Shown: positions 42,276-51,501 of the stretch, piece by piece
Layout of the letters: every line of letters starts with the position of its first letter
How positions within the stretch are numbered: the stretch's first letter is position 1
From: Nocardia goodfellowii
GTDB taxonomy: Bacteria; Actinomycetota; Actinomycetes; Mycobacteriales; Mycobacteriaceae
Length of the DNA: 64,000 nt
Assembly: GCF_017875645.1 (NCBI RefSeq)
Contig: NZ_JAGGMR010000001.1
Location: 2,294,001-2,358,000, forward strand
Direction of reading: 5' to 3'
The notes under the pieces: model-generated
What the model was told of the DNA's origin: nothing
The model's database searches: none
What the model saw: only the letters and a program-made list of their open reading frames with translations
Program-made: the position numbers and the translations under genes

Positions 42276-43118
42276 ATGGGGAGTGTTCTGATGACCGGGG
42301 ATCTGCACGGCAACACCAGCCATGCCCTCGACCTGCTGCGGGTCGCGGTGCGCGAGGACTGCGAAAGAATGTTCGTGCTGGGCGATTTCGGCGCCTGGGA
42401 GCACACCGCCGCCGGGCGCCGCTATTTCGACGTGGTGGACCGGGCGGCGCGCAAGGCGAAAGTCCGGGTGTATTTCCTGGACGGCAACCACGACAAGTCC
42501 TCATTGCTGCACGAACTCTACGGCTCCGAACCCGACGACGAGGGTTTCCTGGTGTGCCGCAAGAACCTTCGTTACGCGCCCCGCGGCCATCGGTGGAGCT
42601 GGGCGGGCACCCGGTTCGCCGCGTTCGGCGGCGCGTATTCGGTGGACAAGGCCCCGCGGCTGGCCGCCGAGGCACAGCGGGCGCGGAAAGCGGAGCGGCG
42701 CAGGCACTTCGGGTCGGCCCGGCGACCGGTGACCGAGGGCACCCTGTGGTTCCCCGAGGAACAGATGACCGACGAGGAATGCGACGCACTGCTCGCCGCC
42801 GATCCCACTCCGGTGGACGTACTGCTCACCCACGACAAGCCGCGGGCCGCCGAGCCGGCGTGGAACCGCAAGAACCTGCCCGAATGCCTGCCCAACCAGG
42901 AGCGCATCCAGCGCGTGGTCGACACCCTGCGGCCGCGACTGGTACTGCACGGGCACCTGCACTTCCGCTACACCGATCAACTCGACGGCACCCGGGTGGA
43001 AGGTCTGGGCGCCGATCCGGCCGCCTCCCAGCCGGGCGGCTACCAGAGTTCGGATTCCTGGCTGGTGGTCCCGCTGCCGTACGCGCCCGAAGTCGCGGTG
43101 CGACGCGAAATCGCCTGA
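42276..43118 (+). CDS. Metallophosphoesterase (calcineurin-like)
   Basis: 280 residues with the full two-metal motif set: GDLHGN, LGDFGAWE, DGNHD, LLTHDKP and HGHLH. It is a cytoplasmic phosphatase or nuclease of unknown substrate. ATG 42291 has a better ribosome site (GGGGAG), but the first strand SVLMTGDLHG needs the residues before it, so ATG 42276 is kept. It follows merR by 42 bases. Confidence 0.88.
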   Translation: MGSVLMTGDLHGNTSHALDLLRVAVREDCERMFVLGDFGAWEHTAAGRRYFDVVDRAARKAKVRVYFLDGNHDKSSLLHELYGSEPDDEGFLVCRKNLRYAPRGHRWSWAGTRFAAFGGAYSVDKAPRLAAEAQRARKAERRRHFGSARRPVTEGTLWFPEEQMTDEECDALLAADPTPVDVLLTHDKPRAAEPAWNRKNLPECLPNQERIQRVVDTLRPRLVLHGHLHFRYTDQLDGTRVEGLGADPAASQPGGYQSSDSWLVVPLPYAPEVAVRREIA

Positions 43119-43127
43119 GCCCGAACG

Positions 43128-43673
43128 TCAACCGGCCAGGCAGGCGTCGCGTGCGGTGTTCTTGCTCGCGTTGAACTTGTCGACCGAGGCGTTCAACGTG
43201 TCGACATCCACCCGCCGCTCCACATTGTCGGCCACCACATTGCTGTCGTCGCGGTAGACCCGCAACGGGTCGGCGATGCGGGACGGGAGATCGGCGCTCA
43301 GCTGCGCGGTCAACTCGGTGGCGCCGCCGCGCAGTGTGTTCACGGCGTCGGTGGCTTTGGCGTCCACATCGGGAGCGTCGGCTTCACCCGCGGCGATGTA
43401 GGCGTTGAACGAGGTGATGGACTTCGAGGTGACCTCGGCGAAGGTTTCGCAGGCGGTCTCGATCGCAGCCTCCGCCGCGGCGGCCTTGGACGAGGAGGCC
43501 GCGATCGAGGACGAGATCGACGAGGCGGTCACCTCGGAGGTGTAGGAGGCGAGATCGGTCTGATTGGCCTCGGCGGCGCCGTCGATCTGTTTGGCACAGG
43601 CCCCGAGGAAGATGATGCCGGTAGCGGTCGCGGCTGCCGCGGCGGCCAGGCCGGCGCGCTCTAGTCGTCGCAT
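43128..43673 (-). CDS. Lipoprotein of unknown function
   Basis: 181 residues. The signal peptide ends in the lipobox LGAC. The mature part is Ala/Ser/Asp-rich and helical (ASYTSEVTASSISSSIAASS), with regularly spaced polar residues, like cell-wall-associated lipoproteins of mycolata. No domain is recognised. ATG 43673 follows GAGAGGCG; longer starts would put arginines before the signal peptide. Confidence 0.75.
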   Translation of the reverse strand: MRRLERAGLAAAAAATATGIIFLGACAKQIDGAAEANQTDLASYTSEVTASSISSSIAASSSKAAAAEAAIETACETFAEVTSKSITSFNAYIAAGEADAPDVDAKATDAVNTLRGGATELTAQLSADLPSRIADPLRVYRDDSNVVADNVERRVDVDTLNASVDKFNASKNTARDACLAG

Positions 43674-43803
43674 CGTGTAGCGCCTCTCTGATATCCCTCG
43701 GAGCCCGATGACGCTGCGCGGTCGGAATCGGACGTTTCGACGGTACTGGGTCGGCGGCGTTCCCGTCGGCTGGGCCACCAACCGATACCCATCCGTACCC
43801 CGA

Positions 43804-43835
43804 AGGGGCCCGTGACCTGGAAGTCACGGGCCCCT
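43804..43835. terminator. Terminator hairpin
   Basis: A 13-base-pair perfect stem (AGGGGCCCGTGAC) with a six-base loop, just after the DUF305 stop on the minus strand. Confidence 0.8.
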
Positions 43836-43847
43836 ATGGGATCTGCG

Positions 43848-44486
43848 TCAGTTCGGCAGCGCGGCGAGCATGCCGTTCATCGTGTCGATCTCGGCCTGCT
43901 GGGCGGAGACCACCGCCCGCGCCAACGCCACCGACTCCGGATTGACGCCGTGGGCGATCTCGGGTTCCGCCATGGCGATCGCGCCCTGGTGATGCTGGAT
44001 CATCATTTCCAGCCACTGCCGGTCGAACGCGGTTCCGTTGGCCGCGCGCAGGGCGTTCATCTGCTCGGTCGACATCATGCCGGGCATGGTCGAGCCGTGC
44101 CCGCCGTGTTCTCCCGACGCACTCGGTGCGGGTTTGCCGAAACTTTGCAGCAGCGTGCTCATCTGTTGCATCTCCGGTGCCTGGGCCTGTTCCACCGCCG
44201 TCGCCAGGGCGAGCAGTTGCGGGTTCTGACTGCGGCCCGGCACCAGTTCGGCCATCTCCACGGCCTGCGCGTGATGCGGGTACATCCCTTGCAGGAAGGC
44301 GACATCGGCGTCGTTGAAATCGGTACGGGCCCCCGGGCTGGAGGTGGCCACCGCGCTCGACGACGACGCGCTCGACGACGCGCCGTGGTCCATACCGGGC
44401 ATGGACTCGGAATCGTCGCTACATCCGGCGGCGAGGAGCCCGATCGCGGCGATCGCCAGGGTGATTCGGGTACGACTGGTGAACAT
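43848..44486 (-). CDS. DUF305 lipoprotein
   Basis: 212 residues. The signal peptide ends LAAGC. A Met/His-rich stretch (MPGMDHGASSS) is followed by two DUF305 units: FLQGMYPHHAQAVEMAEL and MMIQHHQGAIAMAEPEI, each with His/Met pairs suited to copper or another soft metal. The family is found in metal and stress loci but has no proven function. It follows the DUF6153 gene by 51 bases and ends at a terminator. Confidence 0.9.
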   Translation of the reverse strand: MFTSRTRITLAIAAIGLLAAGCSDDSESMPGMDHGASSSASSSSAVATSSPGARTDFNDADVAFLQGMYPHHAQAVEMAELVPGRSQNPQLLALATAVEQAQAPEMQQMSTLLQSFGKPAPSASGEHGGHGSTMPGMMSTEQMNALRAANGTAFDRQWLEMMIQHHQGAIAMAEPEIAHGVNPESVALARAVVSAQQAEIDTMNGMLAALPN

Positions 44487-44537
44487 GTTTGTACTCCTGG
44501 GAAATTGGGGGTGATTCGGGATTGGGCGCGGGGCCCA

Positions 44538-45011
44538 TCAGATCCGCAAAATCGACAATTCGGCCAGGGATAGGACAGTCCACGGCGGCGGGCGTTCCCG
44601 CTCGGCCCGCCACAGGCGCGGCAGCGCGCGAAGGCCGTCCGCTCGCGCGGCGGCGACGTAATAGAGCAGCACGAGCATCAGCGCGAGCCCGAGCGTCGTC
44701 AGAATGAAGACGCACCCGTGCGGTCCGGCATGTCCGGTATCGCAATCCGCACCGCCGCAACCGGTCTCGGCGCTGCTGATCTGCGGCGGGGTGCCGGCGT
44801 CGAGGGGGTTGTCATGTCCTCGGCCGGCGATGTGCTCCGCTGGGTGTGTGCCGGAGACATCATGCAGACCGCTGGTCGCGGCATGATGGGCAGCACCGGA
44901 AGGCAGGGCGAAAACGCCCGCGTGCATGGCCACGATTCCCGCGAGCAGCGCCAGCACCGCCAGCATCCGGGTGGCCCCGGACGCTCGAAGCAGTGGGTGC
45001 TGGTCGACCAC
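44538..45011 (-). CDS. DUF6153-type membrane protein
   Basis: About 157 residues with two helices: MLAVLALLAGIVAMHAGVF near the start and a second at CVFILTTLGLALMLVLLYYV. Between them is a loop rich in His and Cys (GCGGADCDTGHAGPHGC). Proteins of this shape often sit beside DUF305 genes, suggesting a shared metal role. The start is uncertain: GTG 45011 is used, ATG 44966 is possible, and GTG 45068 would overlap the previous stop as GTGA. Confidence 0.65.
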   Translation of the reverse strand: MVDQHPLLRASGATRMLAVLALLAGIVAMHAGVFALPSGAAHHAATSGLHDVSGTHPAEHIAGRGHDNPLDAGTPPQISSAETGCGGADCDTGHAGPHGCVFILTTLGLALMLVLLYYVAAARADGLRALPRLWRAERERPPPWTVLSLAELSILRI

Positions 45012-45064
45012 GGCGCCGAGTGTAATCACGGCCCACGCGGTGCCGCAAATACCCCTGGCCGGTA

Positions 45065-45631
45065 TCACTGGGTGGCGATATCGATCACCAGGCGCGTCGG
45101 ATTGCTCAGCGTGCTTACCGTGAACGGCGGCCGGTCGGCGTGCACCCCGATGAACGACTGGGTGATGCCCTCGTACACGGCCGTCCGATATACCCCGGCG
45201 ATGCCGGGTGCGATCGGATCTGTCGCCGGGTCCGGGCCGGCATACGGCTCGACCCCGCTGTCGAACGGATACGCCGACCCGGTGATCCGCACCTCCAGGA
45301 TCGACTGCCCCGCCACCTCGACGGCCTTGCCGCTGCCGTCCTGCGTGGCCTGATCGGCGTATTGCACGGTCCAGCCCGGTGTGCCGGGGCCGCCCAGGTC
45401 GTAGACGACGCGGTCGTACCCGGCTTGCCGGCCGATCCGCACGCCGGTGACCGTGAGACCCGCCTCGGCCGAGGGCGCCTGTTCCTTGGGTAAGGCGTCC
45501 CCTGGTGGCTGGGTGGGTGCGTCGATGAATGTGCTCGTCGTGTCCGCGGGCGCGGGCTCCGAGCCGCGCTCGTCGCAGCCCGCGAGCAGGACCGCCGAGA
45601 CCACGGCCAGCAGCACCATCGTGTTACGCAT
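45065..45631 (-). CDS. AMIN-like domain lipoprotein
   Basis: 188 residues. The signal peptide ends LLAGC. The C-terminal ~120 residues match the AMIN-like pattern: VRIGRQAGYDRVVYDLGG, the hallmark of the beta-sheet fold. This is probably a cell-wall-binding surface protein. ATG 45631 directly precedes the signal peptide. It heads the minus-strand run that continues with the DUF6153-type and DUF305 genes. Confidence 0.85.
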   Translation of the reverse strand: MRNTMVLLAVVSAVLLAGCDERGSEPAPADTTSTFIDAPTQPPGDALPKEQAPSAEAGLTVTGVRIGRQAGYDRVVYDLGGPGTPGWTVQYADQATQDGSGKAVEVAGQSILEVRITGSAYPFDSGVEPYAGPDPATDPIAPGIAGVYRTAVYEGITQSFIGVHADRPPFTVSTLSNPTRLVIDIATQ

Positions 45632-45835
45632 GTGGCAGATGTTACTGAGCGAATCGCCCCGTGACGGGAACCAGCAATCGCCGTGTCGCGCAGGCCCATT
45701 CGGTCCCCCGTCCAGGTATCGAATTGCTTTGTGAGACTCTGCATTTCGAGTATCGCAAAAATCTCCGCAGATCCGATCTGGCCGATTTGCCGGGGTGAAT
45801 GAGACTTTCGGGCAACGATCTAGCACACTTGACGT

Positions 45836-46987
45836 GTGGGAGATGTCGAGGATGTCCTAGGCCGACTGCGGCGGTATCCGGATGTGGAGGCGCTGAACCT
45901 CTATGCCGTCGATGCCGCGGATCGGCTGATTCTCGATGTCGCCGACGAGCAGTTGGCCTCCGCCGGTAACGGAAAGGTTGCTGTAATCGGCGACAGTTAC
46001 GGTGCGCTGACCCTCGGTGCGATCGCCGCGCACGACCTGCGCGAGGTCCGCGTGCACCAGGACCTGCTCACCGGCGAGCTCGCCCTGGCCAACAACGCCA
46101 GAACGCTCGGCCTCACCGATCGCTATAGCGCGCACGGCCTCACCGAGAAGCTGCTGGCCGACGCGCGCGTGGTGCTGCTGCGCCTGCCCCGAGTGCTGAC
46201 CGGGCTCGCGGAGGTCGCCGACGCCATCGCGCGCTACGCCGACCCCGAGGTCACGGTGATCGCCGGCGGCCGGGACAAATACCTGACCAAATCCATGAAC
46301 GACGTACTCGCCGAATACTTCTCGGAGGTGCGGGCCAGCCGCGGCCGGCAGAAGTCGCGCACCCTGCTGGTGTCCGGGCCGAAACCGGTGGGGCCGGAGC
46401 AGTTCCCGATGTGCGAACACATCGAGGACCTCGGCCTCGACGTGGTCGCGCACGGCGCCGCGTTCTCCGGGGCCCGTCTGGATATCGGCACCCGATTCCT
46501 GCTCCAGCATCTGAAGTTGATGAAGCCCGACGCTCGCGACGCCATCGATCTCGGTTGCGGCACCGGTATTCTCGCCGTCGCGCTGGCCAAGGCCCGCCCG
46601 GCGATCCGGGTGATGGGCACTGACCAGTCGGCCGCCGCGGTGGCGTCGGCGCGGGCGACGGTGGCGGCCAACCACGTCGACGATCGCGTCACCGTGGTGC
46701 GCGACGACGCCATGTCCTCCGCCGCGGACAACAGCGCCGACCTCGTGCTGTGCAACCCGCCGTTCCACGTCGGCGCCGCCGTGCACACCGGCTCGGCGAT
46801 CAAGATGTTCGTCGAGACCGGACGGGTGCTGCGCCCCGGCGGCGAGCTGTGGACCGTCTACAACTCGCACCTGAACTACCGCGGCGTGGTGGAGAAGATG
46901 GTCGGCCGCACCGAAGTCGTCGGGCGCAACCGGAAGTTCACGGTGACTCGATCGGTCCGTGGCCTGCACGATGCCCAGCAGCGGTAG
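45836..46987 (+). CDS. Class I SAM-dependent methyltransferase (RlmG/RsmC-like)
   Basis: 383 residues in two lobes: a degenerate N-terminal methyltransferase-like domain and a C-terminal active one. The SAM motif is AIDLGCGTGILAVAL at ~236, and LCNPPFHVG at ~305 is the N6/N2-type catalytic motif. RlmG and RsmC share this two-lobe layout and methylate guanine N2 in ribosomal RNA, so an rRNA target is likely. The GTG start lies in a region without a clear ribosome site; the transcript may be leaderless. Confidence 0.88.
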   Translation: MGDVEDVLGRLRRYPDVEALNLYAVDAADRLILDVADEQLASAGNGKVAVIGDSYGALTLGAIAAHDLREVRVHQDLLTGELALANNARTLGLTDRYSAHGLTEKLLADARVVLLRLPRVLTGLAEVADAIARYADPEVTVIAGGRDKYLTKSMNDVLAEYFSEVRASRGRQKSRTLLVSGPKPVGPEQFPMCEHIEDLGLDVVAHGAAFSGARLDIGTRFLLQHLKLMKPDARDAIDLGCGTGILAVALAKARPAIRVMGTDQSAAAVASARATVAANHVDDRVTVVRDDAMSSAADNSADLVLCNPPFHVGAAVHTGSAIKMFVETGRVLRPGGELWTVYNSHLNYRGVVEKMVGRTEVVGRNRKFTVTRSVRGLHDAQQR

Positions 46988-47124
46988 AGTCCAGTCCGAT
47001 ATGTCCAACTCGGGCAAACCCCACCTGGGAACTTGCCAAGGGGCGTACACGTTGAACCAGGCAGTTGACGAACGAGCGCACGGCTCGAACGACAGCAGCA
47101 GCAACGACTGAAGGAAGGGACGCA

Positions 47125-48000
47125 GTGCGTACCACGAGCAATCCGGTTTTCAAGAACCTGCCCAAGCAGCAGGGCGGCGGTGGCTACGCCAACTTCGGCC
47201 AGGGTATGCCCGGCGCACCGGCCGGCCAGCCGTACGGCAACCAGTACCCGCCGAACCAGTACGGCCAGCCCGGCCAGTATCAGCCGTACACCCCGCCTGC
47301 GCAGACCACCCGCTCGATCACCATCGACGACATCGTCACCAAGACGGCGATGACGCTCGGCGTGCTCTCGGTGACGGCGCTGGTCTCCTACATCCTGTCC
47401 GCCACCAGCGCCAACAACGCCTTGGCCATGCCGCTGATGCTCGTCGGGCTGATCGGTGGCCTGGTGCTGGCGCTGGTCGCGATCTTCGGCAACAAGACCG
47501 ACAACCCCGCGATCGTGCTGCCCTACGCGGCATTCGAGGGCCTGTTCCTCGGTGCGATCTCGTTCGTGTTCGCCAACATCATCAGTGTCGGCGGCACCGG
47601 CATGATCGCCCAGGCGGTCCTCGGCACCTTCGGCGTCTTCGCGGGCATGCTCGTCGTCTACAAGACCGGAGCCATCCGGGTCACCCCGCGTTTCACCCGC
47701 ATGATCATCGGCGCCACCATCGGCGTCGTGGTGCTGATGCTGGGCAACCTGATCGCCAGCTTCTTCACCGACGGCGGCTTCGGCCTGCGCGACGGCGGCC
47801 CGATCGCGATCATCTTCAGCCTGATCTGCATCGCCATCGCCGCGTTCAGCTTCCTGCTGGACTTCGACGCCGCCGACGACCTGATCCGCGCCCAGGCGCC
47901 GGAGAAGGCGGCCTGGAGCGTGGCCTTCGGCCTGACCGTCACCCTGGTCTGGCTGTACCTCGAGATCCTGCGTCTGCTGAGCTACTTCAACAACGACTAG
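47125..48000 (+). CDS. Bax inhibitor-1 / YccA family membrane protein
   Basis: 291 residues. A Gly/Pro/Tyr/Gln-rich N-terminus (~1-70) is followed by seven helices with the family patterns LPYAAFEGLFLGAISF and the closing DFDAADDLI. YccA modulates FtsH-type proteolysis in E. coli; BI-1 proteins are also calcium-leak channels. The exact role here is unknown. GTG 47125 follows GAAGGAAGGGA; the longer frame from 47065 lacks this site. Confidence 0.9.
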   Translation: MRTTSNPVFKNLPKQQGGGGYANFGQGMPGAPAGQPYGNQYPPNQYGQPGQYQPYTPPAQTTRSITIDDIVTKTAMTLGVLSVTALVSYILSATSANNALAMPLMLVGLIGGLVLALVAIFGNKTDNPAIVLPYAAFEGLFLGAISFVFANIISVGGTGMIAQAVLGTFGVFAGMLVVYKTGAIRVTPRFTRMIIGATIGVVVLMLGNLIASFFTDGGFGLRDGGPIAIIFSLICIAIAAFSFLLDFDAADDLIRAQAPEKAAWSVAFGLTVTLVWLYLEILRLLSYFNND

Positions 48001-48012
48001 TAGCCACGAACA

Positions 48013-48050
48013 GTGAAAGGGCGGTCACCGTACGGTGACCGCCCTTTCAC
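48013..48050. terminator. Bidirectional terminator hairpin
   Basis: An 18-base-pair near-perfect stem (GTGAAAGGGCGGTCACCG) between two convergent genes. Confidence 0.85.
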
Positions 48051-48060
48051 GTTTCCGGTC

Positions 48061-49278
48061 TCAGCTCAGGCGCTCGATGACCATCGCCATGCCCTGGCCG
48101 CCGCCGACGCACATGGTCTCCACACCGAACTGCTTGTCGTAGGTCTGCAGGTTGTTGATCAGCGTGGTGGTGATGCGCGCGCCGGTCATACCGAACGGGT
48201 GGCCCAGCGCGATCGCGCCGCCCGACACGTTCAGCTTGTCCTCGTCGATCTTCAGCTCCCGGGCCGAGCCGAGGACCTGCACCGCGAAGGCCTCGTTGAT
48301 CTCGAACAGGTCGATGTCGGAGACGCTCTTGCCGGCCAGCGCGAGGGCGCGCTTGACGGACTCGATCGGGCCCAAGCCCATGATCTCGGGGGACAGACCC
48401 GAGACGCCCGTGGACACGATGCGCGCCAGCGGGGTCAGGCCCATCTCCTTGGCCTTGGTATCGCTCATGATGACGAGCGCGGCGGCGCCGTCGTTGAGCG
48501 GACAGCAGTTACCGGCGGTGATGGTGCCGTCGGGCCGGAACACCGGCTTGAGCTGGCTGACCTTCTCGTAGGTGACGCCGGCGCGCGGGCCGTCGTCGGT
48601 GGACACCACGGTGCCGTCGGGCAGGGTGACCGGGGTGATCTCGCGCTCGAAGAAGCCGTTCTTGATGGCCTCCTCCGCGCGGTTCTGCGAGCGGACACCC
48701 CAGTGGTCCTGGTCTTCCCGGGAGATGCCGGTCAGGGTGGCGACGTTCTCGGCGGTCTGGCCCATCGCGATGTAGGCGTCGGGCAGCAGGCCGTCTTCGC
48801 GCGGGTCGTGCCACACCACGCCGCCCTCGGCGGCCTTGGCGGTGCGCGCCTCGGCGTCGGCGAACAGCGGGTTCTTGGTGTTGGGCCAGCTGTCGGCGGA
48901 ACCGTTCTTGTAGCGGGAGACGGTCTCGACGCCGGCGGAGATGAAGACCTCACCTTCGCCGGCCTTGATCGCGTGGAACGCCATCCGGGTGGACTGCAGC
49001 GAGGACGCGCAGTAGCGGTGCACGGTGGTGCCGGGCACGGTGTCGTAGCCGAGCATGACCGCGACGTTGCGTGCGATGTTGAAACCCTGCTCACCGCCGG
49101 GCGAGCCGCAACCGAGGATCAGGTCATCGATCTGGGTGGGGTCGAGCGCGGGCACTTTCTCCAGCGCGGCGCGCACGATCTGCACGGTGAGATCGTCGGG
49201 ACGCATATCCACCAGCGAGCCCTTGGCGGCACGGCCGATGGGCGAGCGGGCGGTCGAAACGATAACTGCCTCAGGCAT
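48061..49278 (-). CDS. Acetyl-CoA C-acyltransferase (thiolase, FadA3-like)
   Basis: 405 residues. The acylated cysteine is C90 in VHRYCASSLQ, the histidine lies in GHPFGMTG, and the second cysteine is in MCVGGGQG. NEAFAVQVL is the conserved Asn/Glu motif. It cleaves or forms the C-C bond of 3-oxoacyl-CoA. In Mycobacterium the orthologue (fadA3) also stands close to cbs, metB, greA and mca. The start follows a weak GGAG. Confidence 0.93.
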   Translation of the reverse strand: MPEAVIVSTARSPIGRAAKGSLVDMRPDDLTVQIVRAALEKVPALDPTQIDDLILGCGSPGGEQGFNIARNVAVMLGYDTVPGTTVHRYCASSLQSTRMAFHAIKAGEGEVFISAGVETVSRYKNGSADSWPNTKNPLFADAEARTAKAAEGGVVWHDPREDGLLPDAYIAMGQTAENVATLTGISREDQDHWGVRSQNRAEEAIKNGFFEREITPVTLPDGTVVSTDDGPRAGVTYEKVSQLKPVFRPDGTITAGNCCPLNDGAAALVIMSDTKAKEMGLTPLARIVSTGVSGLSPEIMGLGPIESVKRALALAGKSVSDIDLFEINEAFAVQVLGSARELKIDEDKLNVSGGAIALGHPFGMTGARITTTLINNLQTYDKQFGVETMCVGGGQGMAMVIERLS

Positions 49279-49360
49279 GAGGGCTCCTTCGGTACTGCGG
49301 CGTGGCGAGCTCAGTTTTGTACTGGCGCATCTATGTGTACCGAACTCCTGGATCCCAGGG

Positions 49361-49813
49361 TCAGGCAGGTACGTCGAAACCGGCGTGCGCGGGCACGCTC
49401 GCGGCGTCGGTGGTGACGACCACCTCGACGCGGCCCGGCCCGGTGTCCTGGAACAGCGAGTACAGAATGCTGCCGTAGATGCCGACCACGACGGGGTTGC
49501 TGTAGACGCCCGCCGCGCCGGTGGTCATATTGCGCCAGGCCACGGTGGTCCGGACTTCGCACAGCGGCGCGAGGGGATACTGGCCGGGCCCGACCCCGGC
49601 GACCGGATCGGCCCGCATATTGATGATGGCCCGTCCCGGCCACTGTTCGCTGGTGTCGGCCCAGGTGCGGACAGTGGTCCAGCACAGGCCGCCGTGCGCG
49701 AGGGTGGTCACTTGCGGAAACGGCGTCGTGGCGGCGTTCGCCGCCGCGGCGGGGACCAGGGTGCAGGCCGCGGTGGCTAACAGGGCGGCACGAGCGATGT
49801 TGGGCTGCCTCAT
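49361..49813 (-). CDS. Small secreted protein
   Basis: 150 residues. A signal peptide ends near AAANA/AT. The mature protein has conserved-looking Trp and Cys residues (GLCWTTVRTWAD, APLCEVRTTVAW), suggesting a disulphide-linked small beta domain. No family is recognised. TATTAT lies directly upstream, about nine bases before the ATG, suggesting a leaderless transcript. Confidence 0.7.
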   Translation of the reverse strand: MRQPNIARAALLATAACTLVPAAAANAATTPFPQVTTLAHGGLCWTTVRTWADTSEQWPGRAIINMRADPVAGVGPGQYPLAPLCEVRTTVAWRNMTTGAAGVYSNPVVVGIYGSILYSLFQDTGPGRVEVVVTTDAASVPAHAGFDVPA

Positions 49814-49930
49814 GTTTGCGAATAATAGGTGTGAACCCGGCACTTCGGGTGCGGCCGCGCGGTGCGCACGTCCGGCTGTCCGGACACCGGGCGCGTGCGG
49901 CGAAATTCCGGCTTCTGCAACGATGGGGGC

Positions 49931-51322
49931 ATGCGCATCGCGAACCATGTCGTCGACCTCATCGGCAATACGCCCCTGGTTCGGTTGAACTCGGTGGTGG
50001 AACCGGAAGCGGGCCTGCTGGCCGCCAAGATCGAATACCTGAACCCGGGCGGCAGTTCCAAGGACCGCATCGCGGTGAAGATGATCGACGCCGCGGAAGC
50101 GGCCGGGCTGCTGAAGCCGGGCGGCACCATCGTCGAGCCGACCTCCGGCAACACCGGCGTCGGGCTCGCGCTGGTCGCCCAGCAGCGCGGCTACAAGTGC
50201 GTGTTCGTCTGCCCGGACAAGGTTTCCGAGGACAAGCGCAATGTGCTGCGCGCCTATGGCGCCGAGGTCGTGGTCTGCCCGACCGCGGTCGCGCCCGAGG
50301 ATCCGGCCAGCTACTACAACGTCTCCGACCGGCTGGTGCGCGAGATCGACGGTGCCTGGAAGCCGGACCAGTACTCCAACCCGGGCGGGCCGGACAGCCA
50401 CTACGAGACGACCGGCCCGGAGATCTGGCGCGACACCGAAGGCAAGGTCACCCACTTCGTCGCGGGCGTCGGCACCGGCGGCACCATCACCGGCACCGGC
50501 CGCTACCTCAAGGAGGTCTCCGGCGGCAAGGTGAAGATCGTCGGCGCGGACCCGGAGGGCTCGGTGTACTCCGGCGGCACCGGCCGGCCGTACCTGGTCG
50601 AGGGCGTCGGCGAGGATTTCTGGCCCTCGGCCTACGACCCGGCCGTCCCCGACGAGATCATCGCCGTCTCCGACGCGGACTCCTTCGATATGACGCGGCG
50701 CCTGGCCCGCGAGGAGGGGCTGCTGGTCGGCGGCTCCTGCGGAATGGCGGTCGTGGCGGCCATCGAGGTGGCGCGCCGCGACCCGAACAACGTGGTGGTC
50801 GTGTTGTTGCCGGACGGCGGCCGCGGGTACCTGTCGAAGATCTTCAACGACCAGTGGATGAGCTCTTACGGCTTCCTGCGCACCCGGCTCGACGGCAGTG
50901 TCGCCGAGCCGCTCGTCGGTGACGTGCTGCGCGGCAAGTCCGGCGCGCTGCCGGATCTGGTGCACACCCACCCGTCGGAGACGTTGCGCGACGCCATCGA
51001 GATCCTGCGCGAGTACGGCGTCTCGCAGATGCCGGTCGTCGGCGCCGAGCCGCCGGTGATGGCGGGTGAGGTCGCGGGCAGCGTCACCGAACGCGATCTG
51101 CTGTCGGCGGTGTTCGAAGGCCGCGCGCATCTGACGGATTCGGTGGCCCAGCACATGAGCCCGTCGTTCCCGCTGATCGGATCCGGCGAACCGATCTCGG
51201 CGGCCACCAAGGCGCTGTCGGACACCGACGCGCTGATGGTGGTGGAGGACGGCAAGCCGGTCGGGGTCATCACCCGGCACGATCTGCTCGGATTTTTGAG
51301 CACGGGGAGCATAGGGCACTGA
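49931..51322 (+). CDS. cbs: Cystathionine beta-synthase
   Basis: 463 residues. The PLP fold-type II domain has NPGGSSKDR (K44), PTSGNTGVGLAL and GTGGTITG. Two CBS domains (~340-460) include MSPSFPLIG and GVITRHDLLGF. It condenses serine and homocysteine to cystathionine in reverse transsulfuration. The metB partner lies downstream at 54.1 kb. The start MRIANHVVDLIGNTPL is typical. Same order as Rv1077. Confidence 0.95.
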   Translation: MRIANHVVDLIGNTPLVRLNSVVEPEAGLLAAKIEYLNPGGSSKDRIAVKMIDAAEAAGLLKPGGTIVEPTSGNTGVGLALVAQQRGYKCVFVCPDKVSEDKRNVLRAYGAEVVVCPTAVAPEDPASYYNVSDRLVREIDGAWKPDQYSNPGGPDSHYETTGPEIWRDTEGKVTHFVAGVGTGGTITGTGRYLKEVSGGKVKIVGADPEGSVYSGGTGRPYLVEGVGEDFWPSAYDPAVPDEIIAVSDADSFDMTRRLAREEGLLVGGSCGMAVVAAIEVARRDPNNVVVVLLPDGGRGYLSKIFNDQWMSSYGFLRTRLDGSVAEPLVGDVLRGKSGALPDLVHTHPSETLRDAIEILREYGVSQMPVVGAEPPVMAGEVAGSVTERDLLSAVFEGRAHLTDSVAQHMSPSFPLIGSGEPISAATKALSDTDALMVVEDGKPVGVITRHDLLGFLSTGSIGH

Positions 51323-51501
51323 CCCGATAAACGCACGCGGCGATTCGGTCGCCGATTCATCGCGACCGAATAACCATTCCTTCGCAAACGGCAAATTGCT
51401 GGCAAACTGCTGGTTTAGCACTTCGAGGCGGGGTACAACAGCTCCGAAGGTCGCCTCGGCAACCGTCAGGCGTCGTCGAATAGCAGCGAAGGGAAGCGCC
51501 C

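Noticed and set aside
42291..43118. A later start for the metallophosphoesterase at ATG 42291.
   Set aside because: The ribosome site is better, but the first beta-strand before GDLHGN would be lost.
49931..51322. Reading the 49.9 kb PLP enzyme as a second SbnA-like metallophore enzyme.
   Set aside because: It carries two C-terminal CBS domains and lies in the conserved cbs-metB-mca neighbourhood, so it is cystathionine beta-synthase.
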